This document shows positions 8,776-19,598 of a stretch of 64,000 bases of DNA, piece by piece. Every line of letters begins with the position of its first letter. Position 1 is the stretch's first letter. The position numbers and the translations under genes were made by a program. Origin of the DNA: JBFWML01 sp050251635 (GTDB lineage Bacteria; Campylobacterota; Campylobacteria; Campylobacterales; SZUA-545); assembly GCA_050251635.1 (NCBI GenBank), contig JBFWML010000004.1, forward strand, positions 29,808 through 93,807. Direction: 5' to 3'. The notes under the pieces are model-generated. The model worked only from the letters and a program-made list of their open reading frames with translations, was not told the origin of the DNA and did not search any database.

Positions 8776-8783
8776 TGGGCGAA

Positions 8784-8789
8784 ATTGTA
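8784..8789 (-). promoter_or_regulatory. -10 box of rnpB
   Basis: TACAAT reads on the minus strand 8 bases before the P1 helix, the right distance for the mature 5' end to be the transcription start. No strong -35 is visible. Confidence 0.55.
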
Positions 8790-8816
8790 TCGAAAGGGGA
8801 TTAGAAAAGCGGAAGC

Positions 8817-8836
8817 AAAACAGCCGCGTCAGCGGC
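8817..8836 (-). terminator. Probable terminator of the icd-oor gene block
   Basis: Downstream of oorC on the minus strand the stem GCCGC / GCGGC with a TGAC loop (8836-8823) is followed by TGTTTT. It sits between oorC and the rnpB promoter. Confidence 0.5.
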
Positions 8837-8867
8837 GTGCTTTAGTGGTCATAGCGGCCCCAGCGTA

Positions 8868-8894
8868 GCCGGTCGGGGCTTTGCTCCGACCGGC
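8868..8894 (-). repeat. Perfect 9-bp inverted repeat after oorC
   Basis: GCCGGTCGG and CCGACCGGC (8868-8876 and 8886-8894) flank a 9-base loop, 16 bases beyond the oorC stop. There is no T-run next to it, so it may be an mRNA 3'-end stabiliser or part of a two-hairpin terminator with 8817-8836. Confidence 0.5.
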
Positions 8895-8909
8895 GGAAGT
8901 CAAATGGAT

Positions 8910-9464
8910 TTATTTGCCCAGTGCGGCTTTGGCGTATTTCTCGCCCAGCTCGAAGGCTTTGACGTTGACCGCCAAAACCTTTTCGGGAACGCTCTCTTTC
9001 ATGGTTTCAAACACCAGATTGCGATCGACGCAGCCGGTCATGGCAACCGTTGCGGCCAGTGCTACAACGCTCTGGGTCACCACGTTGCCCACCTCTTCCT
9101 TGGCGATGGTGATGATGGGAATCTCGTAGATTTTCCAGCGCTTGCGGTCCTCGTCGGTCGGCTGCACCAGATTGGGCTCTACGATGATAATGCCGCCGTC
9201 GCGCACGCCCGATTTAAACTGGTGGTAGCTCACGTTCGCGGTGGAGAGCATAAACTCGATCTCCCCCTCGTTGGCGTAGGGGTAAACGATTTCGTTGTCA
9301 TCGAGCAGAATGTCCACTTTGGTCGGTCCGCCGCGCACCTGAGAGGTGTAGGTGGCCGCTTTAACGCCGTAACCGCCGCTTTTAATCTTGGCTTCGGCCA
9401 GAATCTGGCCCGCCAGCAACACGCCCTGTCCGCCTACGCCGGTAAAACGAAGTTCGTGTCTCAT
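8910..9464 (-). CDS. oorC: 2-oxoglutarate:ferredoxin oxidoreductase gamma subunit
   Basis: This 184-residue protein is the gamma (OorC/KorC) subunit. The family signature RFTGVGGQGVLLAGQILAEA is at the N-terminus. The complex interconverts 2-oxoglutarate plus CoA and succinyl-CoA plus CO2 with ferredoxin or flavodoxin as electron carrier, and it works in either direction of the TCA cycle. The ATG overlaps the oorB stop by 4 bases, so translation is coupled. It is the last gene of oorDABC. Confidence 0.95.
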   Translation of the reverse strand: MRHELRFTGVGGQGVLLAGQILAEAKIKSGGYGVKAATYTSQVRGGPTKVDILLDDNEIVYPYANEGEIEFMLSTANVSYHQFKSGVRDGGIIIVEPNLVQPTDEDRKRWKIYEIPIITIAKEEVGNVVTQSVVALAATVAMTGCVDRNLVFETMKESVPEKVLAVNVKAFELGEKYAKAALGK

Positions 9465-10294
9465 ATGCTCACCTTTTTCTTGTTTTGGGCGGCCTCGATC
9501 ACCTTGTCATACGCTTTGCAGTACTCCAGCTTGCTGGTGTCGTGGTGCAGAACGCCGGTGGGGAACTTGCCCTTTTTCTCCGCATCGGAAAGTTCGTCGA
9601 ACTTCTTTTTGGGCAGGGTGATCGAATCGATCCACTCGATGTTCTCGATCGCTTCGCCCATTTTGTTTTTGCGGCCCAGATTCACGTGGCAGTTGCTGAA
9701 AATATCGAAGAAGCTAAAGCCGTCGTGCTGCAACCCTTCCACAAAGACCTTTTCGATCTTCTTGGGATCAACCACACTTTCGCGGGCCACAAAGGTTGCG
9801 CCCGAAGCGATCGCCAGTTCGGCGCCGTCGAAGGTCGGGTCGATGTTGCCGTACTGCGCCGTCACGGTCCACATATTTTGCGGCGTGGTGGGCGAGGTCT
9901 GGGAGTTGGTCAGACCATAGATAAAGTTGTTGATCATGATCATGTTCAGATCGATATTGCGGCGGCAGCCGTGGATGGTGTGGTTACCGCCGATCGCCAG
10001 CGCGTCGCCGTCGCCGGCTACTACGATGACGTGCTTGTCGGGGTTGGCCAGCTTGATGCCGGTCGCCACCGCCACGGTCCGGCCGTGGGTGGTGTGGACG
10101 GTGTTGCAGTTGATATAGGAGCTAAAGCGGCCCGAACAGCCGATACCGCTCACCACGCACACGTCGTCCATGTTCCAGCCGACCTTTTCGATGGCGCGCA
10201 CGAGCGCCTTCAAAATCACGCCGTCACCGCACCCCCAGCACCAGAGGGTGGGCATTTTATCTACGCGGAGGTATTCATCATAATTAAATGCCAT
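9461..10294 (-). CDS. oorB: 2-oxoglutarate:ferredoxin oxidoreductase beta subunit
   Basis: This 277-residue subunit binds thiamine diphosphate. The motif GDGDALAIGGNHTIHGCRRN followed by MIMINNFIYGLT is the GDG...NN ThDP/Mg site. The WCWGCGDG near residue 20 supplies Cys residues of the subunit's [4Fe-4S] cluster. The length fits the OorB/KorB family (about 280). It lies one base after oorA and overlaps oorC. Confidence 0.96.
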   Translation of the reverse strand: MAFNYDEYLRVDKMPTLWCWGCGDGVILKALVRAIEKVGWNMDDVCVVSGIGCSGRFSSYINCNTVHTTHGRTVAVATGIKLANPDKHVIVVAGDGDALAIGGNHTIHGCRRNIDLNMIMINNFIYGLTNSQTSPTTPQNMWTVTAQYGNIDPTFDGAELAIASGATFVARESVVDPKKIEKVFVEGLQHDGFSFFDIFSNCHVNLGRKNKMGEAIENIEWIDSITLPKKKFDELSDAEKKGKFPTGVLHHDTSKLEYCKAYDKVIEAAQNKKKVSI

Positions 10295-10295
10295 C

Positions 10296-11417
10296 TTAGA
10301 GCTCCTTTACCTTGGTGACGATTGCGCTAGGCTCAATCGCGCGGCCGTTGGCCTTAAACAGCGTAGCGGGCTGGCGGTGGATAATGCGCTCCACCTCCTG
10401 GCTGTACTGACCCATGTTCAGTTCGACCACCAGAACCTTTTTAAACTTCTCGCCGATCTCTTTGATGCGTTTATCCGGGCTGGGCCAGAGGGTAATGGGG
10501 CGGAACAGACCCGCTTTAATTCCCTCGGCGCGCAGTTTGTTGATCGCCTCTTTGACCGCCATGCTGGCGCTGCCGTAGGCGATAATGCACACTTCGGCAT
10601 CGTCCATCATATACTCTTCGTTGCTCTCCAGATCATCCTTGTGGGCATCGATCTTATTAAGCAGACGCTCGATGAGATCCTGGCAGAGCTTGGGATCTTC
10701 GGTCGGGAACCCGGTGGGGCCGTGGTGAAGACCGGTCAGGTGGTAGCGGTACCCTTGGAAGAAGGGGTTCAAAACCGCCGGCTGATCCTGCGCCACATCG
10801 TAGGGCTTGTAGCTCTTTTTGTCGCCGGTATAGGTTTTGCGGTTAACGATTTTGAGGTCTTCCTTATTGGGAACAACCGCTTTGCCGGTCATGTGGCCGA
10901 TGGTTTCATCCAGCAACACAAAGACCTGCGCCATATATTTTTCGGCGATGTTAAAGGCCCGAACGGTTTCGGTGTAGGCCTCCTCCAGACTGCCGGGGCA
11001 GACGGAGATAAAGCGCACGTCGCCGAAGGTGGGGTTTTTGGCAAACAATACGTCGCCCTGCTGAACGCGGGTGGGCAGACCGGTCGAAGGACCGCCGCGC
11101 ATCACGTTGACGCACACCAGCGGCGCTTCCCACATAAAGCACAAACCGAAGCTTTCGGACTTGAGGCTCATGCCGGGGCCGGAGGTCGCGGTCATCGCTT
11201 TTGCGCCGGAAGCCGAAGCGCCCATGGTCACAAGCACGCCTGCGATTTCGTCTTCCATCTGGATAAACTTACCGCCGACTTTGGGCAGCAAACGGCTCAT
11301 CTCGTGGGCCACTTCCGAAGAGGGGGTAATGGGATAACCGCCAAAAAAGCGGCAACCTGCATCCACCGCAGCCATCGCCGCGATTTCATTTCCGGTGCTG
11401 ATAATTTCTCTTGGCAT
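10296..11417 (-). CDS. oorA: 2-oxoglutarate:ferredoxin oxidoreductase alpha subunit
   Basis: This 373-residue catalytic alpha subunit has the N-terminal pyrimidine-binding domain (GNEIAAMAAVDAGCRFFGGYPITPSSE) where the YPITPSSE motif is diagnostic. The central part (MTATSGPGMSLKSE, GGPSTGLPTRVQQGD) is the usual transketolase-like fold. It forms the ThDP active site together with OorB. A strong AAAGGAGG ribosome site precedes the ATG. Confidence 0.96.
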   Translation of the reverse strand: MPREIISTGNEIAAMAAVDAGCRFFGGYPITPSSEVAHEMSRLLPKVGGKFIQMEDEIAGVLVTMGASASGAKAMTATSGPGMSLKSESFGLCFMWEAPLVCVNVMRGGPSTGLPTRVQQGDVLFAKNPTFGDVRFISVCPGSLEEAYTETVRAFNIAEKYMAQVFVLLDETIGHMTGKAVVPNKEDLKIVNRKTYTGDKKSYKPYDVAQDQPAVLNPFFQGYRYHLTGLHHGPTGFPTEDPKLCQDLIERLLNKIDAHKDDLESNEEYMMDDAEVCIIAYGSASMAVKEAINKLRAEGIKAGLFRPITLWPSPDKRIKEIGEKFKKVLVVELNMGQYSQEVERIIHRQPATLFKANGRAIEPSAIVTKVKEL

Positions 11418-11430
11418 TTACCGCCTCCTT

Positions 11431-11742
11431 TCAGGGTACGCGATAGCCGTTGGCTTTGATGGCTTCCGCCCTCGCCTTGGCTTCATCGGTCAGTTTGGCA
11501 AACTTATACTCTTTACGATCGGCCACAAAAATGGCGAAATCGGGACAGGAGAGCTCACAATCTCCACATCCGATGCAATCTTGCGGTGCGATCACCGTAA
11601 TCATGGCACCCAATGTGCTGTGGGGCTCGGGGCGCATTGCCAGCGTACCCGTCGGGCAGACCGACACGCAGACATCGCACGCTTTACAGCGGCTTTCAAT
11701 CACCCATACCGGGGTGTCCTTGGGGGCGGTTAATTGTCCCAT
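11431..11742 (-). CDS. oorD: 2-oxoglutarate:ferredoxin oxidoreductase delta (ferredoxin-like) subunit
   Basis: This 103-residue protein carries two [4Fe-4S] binding motifs, CKACDVCVSVCPTG and CIGCGDCELSCPD. It feeds electrons between the ThDP centre of OorAB and soluble ferredoxin or flavodoxin. It is the first gene of oorDABC, 19 bases after sucD, and is expected on the same transcript as the TCA genes upstream. Confidence 0.94.
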   Translation of the reverse strand: MGQLTAPKDTPVWVIESRCKACDVCVSVCPTGTLAMRPEPHSTLGAMITVIAPQDCIGCGDCELSCPDFAIFVADRKEYKFAKLTDEAKARAEAIKANGYRVP

Positions 11743-11761
11743 TGCGTTCTCTCCTTTGCTT

Positions 11762-12634
11762 TTAAGATTGCATCACACGGACGACGGTCGCACCGATATC
11801 CGCGGGGGATTTCACCACATGGGCCCCCGCTTTACTCAGTGCTTCCATCTTCTCCTGTGCGGTGCCTGCGCTGCCGGCGATAATGGCGCCCGCATGACCC
11901 ATGCGTTTGCCGCTGGGCGCGGTCTGGCCCGCGATAAACGCGACAACCGGCTTGGTGATGTTCTTTTTAATGTACTCGGCGGCCTGAATCTCCAGATCGC
12001 CGCCGATTTCGCCGATCATCACGATCGCTTTCGTCTCGGGGTCATCCTGGAACATCTGCAGCAGCTGTTTGTAGCTTAGACCGATAATCGGGTCGCCGCC
12101 GATACCCACGGCGGTCGAAATGCCCAGCCCCGCCTGAACGATCTGATTGGAAGCTTCGTAGGTCAGAGTGCCGGACTTGGAGATCAGACCGATGGAGCCG
12201 CGCTTGAAAATAAAGCCGGGCATGATGCCGATTTTCGCTTCGCCGGGGGTGATAATGCCCGGGCAGTTGGGGCCGATCATCATCGCGCCCTTTTTGGTGG
12301 CGTAGGCTTTGGCTTTCATCATGTCGTTAACCGGCGCGCCTTCGGTGATCGTCACGATCAGCTTGATGCCTGCGTCCGCCGCTTCCATTACCGCGTCCGC
12401 CACAAAAGCGGGCGGCACAAAGATCAAGCTCACATCCGCGCCGGTTTTGCCCACCGCCTGAGCGACGGTATCAAACACCGGTTTGCCCAGATGCTCCTGA
12501 CCGCCCTTGCCCGGCGTGACGCCGCCTACAAGATTGGTGCCGTAGGCCATGCACTGCTCGGCGTGGAAGCTGCCCTCTTTACCGGTAAAGCCCTGAACGA
12601 TGACTTTCGAGTTTTTTCCGACCAGAATAGACAT
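11762..12634 (-). CDS. sucD: Succinyl-CoA synthetase (ADP/GDP-forming) alpha subunit
   Basis: This 290-residue alpha subunit has the CoA-binding Rossmann N-terminus (VQGFTGKEGSFHAEQ) and the active-site region GHAGAIIAG, whose His is phosphorylated during the reaction. It converts succinyl-CoA and succinate with phosphate and nucleotide. Its ATG overlaps the sucC stop by one base (TAATG), the usual coupling in sucCD. Confidence 0.96.
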   Translation of the reverse strand: MSILVGKNSKVIVQGFTGKEGSFHAEQCMAYGTNLVGGVTPGKGGQEHLGKPVFDTVAQAVGKTGADVSLIFVPPAFVADAVMEAADAGIKLIVTITEGAPVNDMMKAKAYATKKGAMMIGPNCPGIITPGEAKIGIMPGFIFKRGSIGLISKSGTLTYEASNQIVQAGLGISTAVGIGGDPIIGLSYKQLLQMFQDDPETKAIVMIGEIGGDLEIQAAEYIKKNITKPVVAFIAGQTAPSGKRMGHAGAIIAGSAGTAQEKMEALSKAGAHVVKSPADIGATVVRVMQS

Positions 12635-13806
12635 TAGTTGCTCCCCTTTGCTGCACTCACCGCTTTGCGCGCGCCGTCGGTCAGGCCGTCGGCGGCGATG
12701 ATGTTTTTGATATTGGCGTTTTTCAGAATCTGGGCCGCTTCGATCGCGTTGGTGCCATCCAGACGCACGATCACGGGCACATGCACATCGGCGGTTTTGG
12801 CCGCCTCGAGAATGCCGTTGGCAACGCGATCGCAGCGGACGATGCCGCCGAAGATGTTGACGAAGATCGCTTTGACGTTTTTATCGCGCAAAATAATCTC
12901 GAAACCCTTAGCGACGGTTTCGGCCGAAGCGCCGCCGCCCACGTCGAGGAAGTTGGCCGGTTCGCCGCCTTCGTGTTTGATAATGTCCATTGTCGCCATC
13001 GCAAGACCCGCGCCGTTAACCATGCAGCCGACGTTGCCGTCGAGTTTGACGTAAGAGAGGCCATATTTGCCCGCTTCGATTTCGCTGGGCTCCTCTTCGC
13101 TCAAATCCCGCATCGCTTCGATATTGGCGTGGCGGAAAAGCGCGTTGTCGTCAAAACCCATCTTCGCATCCAGCGCGATAAATTTCCCTTCACCGGTAAG
13201 CACCAGCGGGTTGATCTCGACCATATTGGCGTCGTTTTCCATGTAGCACTTATAAAGCGCCTGCGCGAACTTGATAAATTCGCCCATCTGCTCCTTGGGC
13301 AGACCCAGACCAAAGGCCAGTTCGCGGCCGTGATAACCCTGAAAACCGATGGCCGGATCGATGGCGATTTTCACGATCTTTTCGGGGCTTTTGTGGGCGA
13401 CCTCTTCGATCTCCATGCCCCCTTCGGTCGATGCCATCATCACGGGCAGCTCGCGGGCGCGGTCAAGCACCATGCCGAGGTAATACTCGCGCTTAATATC
13501 GGCGCCGCTTTCGATGTACACCTTCTGAACCAGTTTGCCCTCGGGGCCGGTCTGGTGGGTCACCAGCGTCATGCCCAGAATCTGGCTGGCCAGCGTTTCG
13601 ACCTCGTCGTGGCTCTTGGCCAGCTTCACGCCGCCGCCCAAGCCCCGGCCGCCCGCATGAATCTGCGCCTTAACAACCCAGATTTTGCTCTCCAGATTGG
13701 TGGCCGCCATGCGTGCGTCTTTGGCGCTGTGGGCGACGATGCCCGGCAGAACCGGCACGCCGTAACTTTTAAAAATCTCTTTGGCTTGGTACTCATGAAT
13801 ATTCAT
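12634..13806 (-). CDS. sucC: Succinyl-CoA synthetase beta subunit
   Basis: This 390-residue beta subunit shows the N-terminal MNIHEYQAKEIFKSYGVPV and the ATP-grasp features (KAQIHAGGRGLGGGVKLA, EINPLVLTGEG, NIFGGIVRCDRVANGI), the last being the power helix/phosphate loop. The length is standard (about 388). It follows fumC by 4 bases. Confidence 0.97.
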   Translation of the reverse strand: MNIHEYQAKEIFKSYGVPVLPGIVAHSAKDARMAATNLESKIWVVKAQIHAGGRGLGGGVKLAKSHDEVETLASQILGMTLVTHQTGPEGKLVQKVYIESGADIKREYYLGMVLDRARELPVMMASTEGGMEIEEVAHKSPEKIVKIAIDPAIGFQGYHGRELAFGLGLPKEQMGEFIKFAQALYKCYMENDANMVEINPLVLTGEGKFIALDAKMGFDDNALFRHANIEAMRDLSEEEPSEIEAGKYGLSYVKLDGNVGCMVNGAGLAMATMDIIKHEGGEPANFLDVGGGASAETVAKGFEIILRDKNVKAIFVNIFGGIVRCDRVANGILEAAKTADVHVPVIVRLDGTNAIEAAQILKNANIKNIIAADGLTDGARKAVSAAKGSN

Positions 13807-13810
13807 ACGA

Positions 13811-15202
13811 TTACTCCTTGGGTGCGATCATCTGTTCGGGAACAACATAGGCGTCAAACTGTTCGGCGGTCAAAAGCCCCAGCTTGATGCCTGTTTCTTT
13901 GAGTGTCAGGTTCTCTTTGTAGGCGGTTTTGGCGATCTTGGCCGCATTTTCGTAGCCGATCAGCGGGTTGAGCGCCGTCACCAGCATCAAGGAGTCGTTG
14001 AGGTAGTGCTTGATCTTTTCTTCGTTGGGTTCAATCCCGATCGCGCAGTTGTCGTTAAAGGAGACCATCGAATCGGCCAGCAGACGGATCGACTGCAGCA
14101 GGTTGTAGATGATGACCGGCTTAAAGACGTTCAGTTCGAAGTTGCCCTGAGAAGCGGCAAAGCCGATCGCCGCGTCGTTGCCCATCACTTGAACCGCCAC
14201 CATCGTCATCGCTTCGGATTGGGTGGGGTTGACTTTGCCGGGCATAATCGAACTACCCGGTTCGTTTTCGGGGATGGTGATTTCCCCCAGACCGCAGCGC
14301 GGGCCGGAGGCCAGCCAGCGGATGTCGTTGGCGATTTTCATCAGGTTGGCCGCCAGAGACTTGAGCGCACCGCTTAAATGCGCCGCCGCGTCGTGGCTGG
14401 TGAGTGCCTGAAACTTATTGGCCGCAGAGAAAAACTGCTTGCCTGTCACACGGCTGACCTCTTCGGCCACAAACTCCGAAAGTTTGGGGTGGGCGTTTAA
14501 TCCCGTACCCACCGCCGTGCCGCCGATGGCCAGTTCGCGCACATAGTCCAGCGACTGGGCGATCTGGCGGGCGTTGGTTTCGAGCATGGCCACATAGCCG
14601 GAGAACTCCTGACCCAAGGTCAAAGGCGTCGCATCCTGCAGATGGGTGCGGCCGATCTTGACGATTTTGCTAAAGGCCTTGGATTTCTCATCCAAGGTTT
14701 TTTTCAGCAGATTCAGGGCCGGAAGCAGCCGATCCTCCACCTCGACAACCGTAGCAATATGCATCGCGGTCGGGAAGGTGTCGTTGGAGCTTTGACTCAT
14801 ATTGACGTGATCGTTGGGGTGAACCAGACGCTTAGGGCCCCGTTCGCCGCCCATCATTTCGCTGGCGCGGGAGGCGATGACTTCATTGAGATTCATGTTG
14901 CTCTGGGTGCCGCTGCCCGTCTGCCAGACCGAAAGCGGAAACTCGCCCTCGTGTTTGCCCGCAATAATCTCGTCGCAGGCCTGAACAATCGCCTTGGACA
15001 TTTCGGGCTCGAGCTTGCCCAGTTTTTCGTTCACAACCGCCAAGGAACGCTTCAAAACCGCAAAGGCGGAGATTAAAGGTTCGGGCATCTTTTCGGTGCC
15101 GATTTTAAAGTTTTCCAAACTCCGCTGGGTTTGGGCCGCCCACAGTTTGTCTGCGGGCACAGCCATTTCGCCCATCGTGTCCTTTTCGATCCGCGTCTTC
15201 AC
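13811..15202 (-). CDS. fumC: Fumarate hydratase class II
   Basis: This 463-residue protein is of the fumarase C/aspartase superfamily. The signature GSSIMPGKVNPTQSEA (about residue 317) and the catalytic regions GSGTQSNMNLNE and GRTHLQDATPLTLGQEFSGY match class II fumarase, not aspartase. It interconverts fumarate and malate without an iron-sulfur cluster. It lies between mdh and sucC with gaps under 10 bases. Confidence 0.96.
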   Translation of the reverse strand: MKTRIEKDTMGEMAVPADKLWAAQTQRSLENFKIGTEKMPEPLISAFAVLKRSLAVVNEKLGKLEPEMSKAIVQACDEIIAGKHEGEFPLSVWQTGSGTQSNMNLNEVIASRASEMMGGERGPKRLVHPNDHVNMSQSSNDTFPTAMHIATVVEVEDRLLPALNLLKKTLDEKSKAFSKIVKIGRTHLQDATPLTLGQEFSGYVAMLETNARQIAQSLDYVRELAIGGTAVGTGLNAHPKLSEFVAEEVSRVTGKQFFSAANKFQALTSHDAAAHLSGALKSLAANLMKIANDIRWLASGPRCGLGEITIPENEPGSSIMPGKVNPTQSEAMTMVAVQVMGNDAAIGFAASQGNFELNVFKPVIIYNLLQSIRLLADSMVSFNDNCAIGIEPNEEKIKHYLNDSLMLVTALNPLIGYENAAKIAKTAYKENLTLKETGIKLGLLTAEQFDAYVVPEQMIAPKE

Positions 15203-15211
15203 CGAAACTCC

Positions 15212-16162
15212 TTAAGCGTAGAACTGGCGATCGTGCAGCGTCTTGATCAGCTTCTCGACCGATCCGACCGACTGCGCAAAAAGCGCCTTCTCTTTGTTGT
15301 CCATCGTCACTTCGATCACCTTCTCCACGCCGTTGGCGCCCAATACCACGGGAACGCCGGTAACGACGTTGCTGTAGCCGTATTCGCCTTCGAGCAGCAC
15401 CGCGCAGGGGTAAATCTGCTTGGAGTCGCGCAAAATCGCTTCGCACATCATCGCCGTCGCCTTAGCGGGGGCGTAATAGGCCGAGCCGTTTTGCAGATAT
15501 TTCACAATCTCCGCGCCCGCGTTTTTGGTGCGATCGACGATTTCGTCGATCTCGGTTTCGCTCAGCAGATCGCTCAAGGGCACGCCCGCCACGGTCGAAT
15601 AGCGGCGTACGGGAACCATATCGTCGCCGTGGCCGCCCAGAACGGTCGCGCGGATCTGGCCGGAACCGTAACCGAGTTTTTCGTAGATAAAGCTGGCCAT
15701 CCGCGCGGAATCGAGCAGGCCCGCCATGCCGATGATTTTGGACTTATCAAACCCGGTTTCCCGCAGCATGACATAGGTCATGGGGTCAAGCGGATTGGTC
15801 ACCACGATCACGATCGCATCGGGGCAATGCTCTTTAATATCCTTCGCGACGCTGCGCATCACCTCGGCGTTCACCAGAAGCAGGTCGTCACGGCTCATAC
15901 CGGGACGGCGGGGGCTGCCGGCGGTTACCACAACAATGTCGCTGCCCTTAAGACCCTCGGCCTCTTCGGCCACGCGCACTTTGGTGTGACTTCTAACCAC
16001 CGCGGCGGCCTGGGACATATCCAGCGCCTTACCCCACGCGATCTCGGTTTTGGAGTCGCGCAAGACGACTTCGTGAACCGTTCCCAGCATCGAAAGGCTG
16101 TAGGCGACCGTCGAACCGACGTTGCCTGCGCCGATGATCGAAACTTTTTTACCCTGCTTCAT
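15212..16162 (-). CDS. mdh: Malate dehydrogenase (LDH-like type)
   Basis: This 316-residue NAD-dependent dehydrogenase begins with the Rossmann motif IGAGNVGSTVAYSL. The catalytic pair is visible in VTNPLDPMTYVM and in the ATVLGGHGDDMVPVRRYS loop (His of GGHGD). The substrate loop carries the Arg residues (GSPRRPGMSRDDLL) expected for malate. The [LM]DH type is typical of Campylobacterota. The 5' region (16163-16304) contains unusual interleaved inverted repeats, described separately. Confidence 0.94.
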   Translation of the reverse strand: MKQGKKVSIIGAGNVGSTVAYSLSMLGTVHEVVLRDSKTEIAWGKALDMSQAAAVVRSHTKVRVAEEAEGLKGSDIVVVTAGSPRRPGMSRDDLLLVNAEVMRSVAKDIKEHCPDAIVIVVTNPLDPMTYVMLRETGFDKSKIIGMAGLLDSARMASFIYEKLGYGSGQIRATVLGGHGDDMVPVRRYSTVAGVPLSDLLSETEIDEIVDRTKNAGAEIVKYLQNGSAYYAPAKATAMMCEAILRDSKQIYPCAVLLEGEYGYSNVVTGVPVVLGANGVEKVIEVTMDNKEKALFAQSVGSVEKLIKTLHDRQFYA

Positions 16163-16177
16163 GGAGCTCCTTCTTTG

Positions 16178-16264
16178 ACCGTCCGCATAAAGGTTTTTTA
16201 AGTCCTGTGACGGGGCTTGAACTACGGACGGTTTTTCTCTTCTAAAGCGAGTCCCTCACAGGAC
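16178..16264 (-). promoter_or_regulatory. Structured mdh leader with interleaved inverted repeats
   Basis: On the minus strand four segments follow each other. A is GTCCTGTGA (16264-16256), B is ACCGTCCG (16232-16225), A' is TCACAGGAC (16210-16202) and B' is CGGACGGT (16185-16178). A pairs perfectly with A' (extendable to 12 bp with GGG/CCC and one bulge), and B pairs perfectly with B'. The order A-B-A'-B' means the helices either form a pseudoknot or exclude each other. B' ends about 6 bases before the AAGGAG ribosome site of mdh, so the choice of helix could control ribosome access. No T-run follows either stem. Confidence 0.5.
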
Positions 16265-16304
16265 CCGCAGGTTGTTGAATTATTGCATACTCTCGATTAC
16301 GGCC

Positions 16305-18533
<2,229 letters not shown>

Positions 18534-18656
18534 GAACGCTCCTTGTCGGTCTCTTTGGGATAGAGTAGAATAGTAACATACCCGAGACGAAGTTTGGCGC
18601 GTTTGAAGGGGTTGCGGTTTCAAAACCCGACATAAAATAGATTTTTTGTTACTTTT

Positions 18657-19598
18657 TTACTCACTTTTGATGTTGTTCAAGTGATGCCTGTAACTATGGG
18701 TAAAGGTATGGGTGCCGTCGCGGTTACGGACAAAATAGAGATAGTCCGTCTGCGCGGGCGCAAGCGCCGCCGCGATCGCCTCCGGTCCGACCATGCAAAC
18801 CGGCAAAGGCGGAAGCCCGCCGTATTTATAGGTGTTATAGGGGCTTGTGTCCTCACGGATGCGCTTGGCGGTGACACGCTCCCTTGAAAAATAGCCGTAG
18901 TTCAGGGTGCCGTCCATCTGCAGCCGCATCCCTTTTTTGAGGCGGTTGACGATCACCGAAGCGACAACGGGCATCTCTTCATGGTTGGCCGCCTCCTTTT
19001 CGATAATGGAGGCCATGGTGATATAACGGAACCACTGTTTCATTTCGTAACTACCCAAGAAGGCAATGGCCCGTTCTTCATGGGTTTTAAGGGCGCGATC
19101 GATCAAAAGCCGGATCAAACCCGTTTCGTCAATTCCCATCGGCACGTGATAGGTTTCGGGAATCAGCACCCCTTCCGCCATCGGCGCAAGGGCTTGGTAG
19201 GCGGCATGGAGCTTCGAGGCGTTCAGATCGAGCGCTTCGGAGAGCTGATTGAGGGTGACGGGTGTGGTTTCGCCGGGGATCAGGCGGATTTCGCGCATGG
19301 CGGCCTTGGAGGCGACAAGCGCGCGGTAAAAATCCCAACGGGTGGCGTTATGCTCGCCCAGATCGATCCAGCCCTGCTGGGGCGAACCCATCAGCCGGAT
19401 CATCCACACATCCGCCCCGTCCAGATCAAGACCGCTTTTTTGAAGGTGTGTTACAATCGCGCGGATTGAGCCTTGCGGCACAAAGAGATAACGGTCGTTT
19501 TCAAGACGGGTCGTAAGGTAAAAAGAGAGCAGCAGCGTGGTCAACAAAATCGTCTCCGCCATGATTAAAACGGCGTTGAGCATCTTGATTTTCTTCAT
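18657..19598 (-). CDS. mltG: Endolytic transglycosylase MltG
   Basis: This 313-residue inner-membrane protein cleaves nascent peptidoglycan strands and sets glycan length. One N-terminal membrane segment (about residues 8-28) is followed by a LysM-like part and the catalytic YceG domain. The family motif ASIIEKEA gives the catalytic Glu at about residue 200, and MRLQMDGTLNYG and DTSPYNTYKYGGLPPLPV complete the signature. The 5' end overlaps the divergent AsmA-like gene, so its start (ATG 19598, or the internal ATG at 19562) is uncertain. Confidence 0.93.
   Translation of the reverse strand: MKKIKMLNAVLIMAETILLTTLLLSFYLTTRLENDRYLFVPQGSIRAIVTHLQKSGLDLDGADVWMIRLMGSPQQGWIDLGEHNATRWDFYRALVASKAAMREIRLIPGETTPVTLNQLSEALDLNASKLHAAYQALAPMAEGVLIPETYHVPMGIDETGLIRLLIDRALKTHEERAIAFLGSYEMKQWFRYITMASIIEKEAANHEEMPVVASVIVNRLKKGMRLQMDGTLNYGYFSRERVTAKRIREDTSPYNTYKYGGLPPLPVCMVGPEAIAAALAPAQTDYLYFVRNRDGTHTFTHSYRHHLNNIKSE

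Noticed and set aside
18534..18623. 30-codon N-terminal extension of icd
   Set aside because: It lies in the promoter region, has no ribosome site, and the ATG at 18533 matches the family start with AAGGAG upstream.
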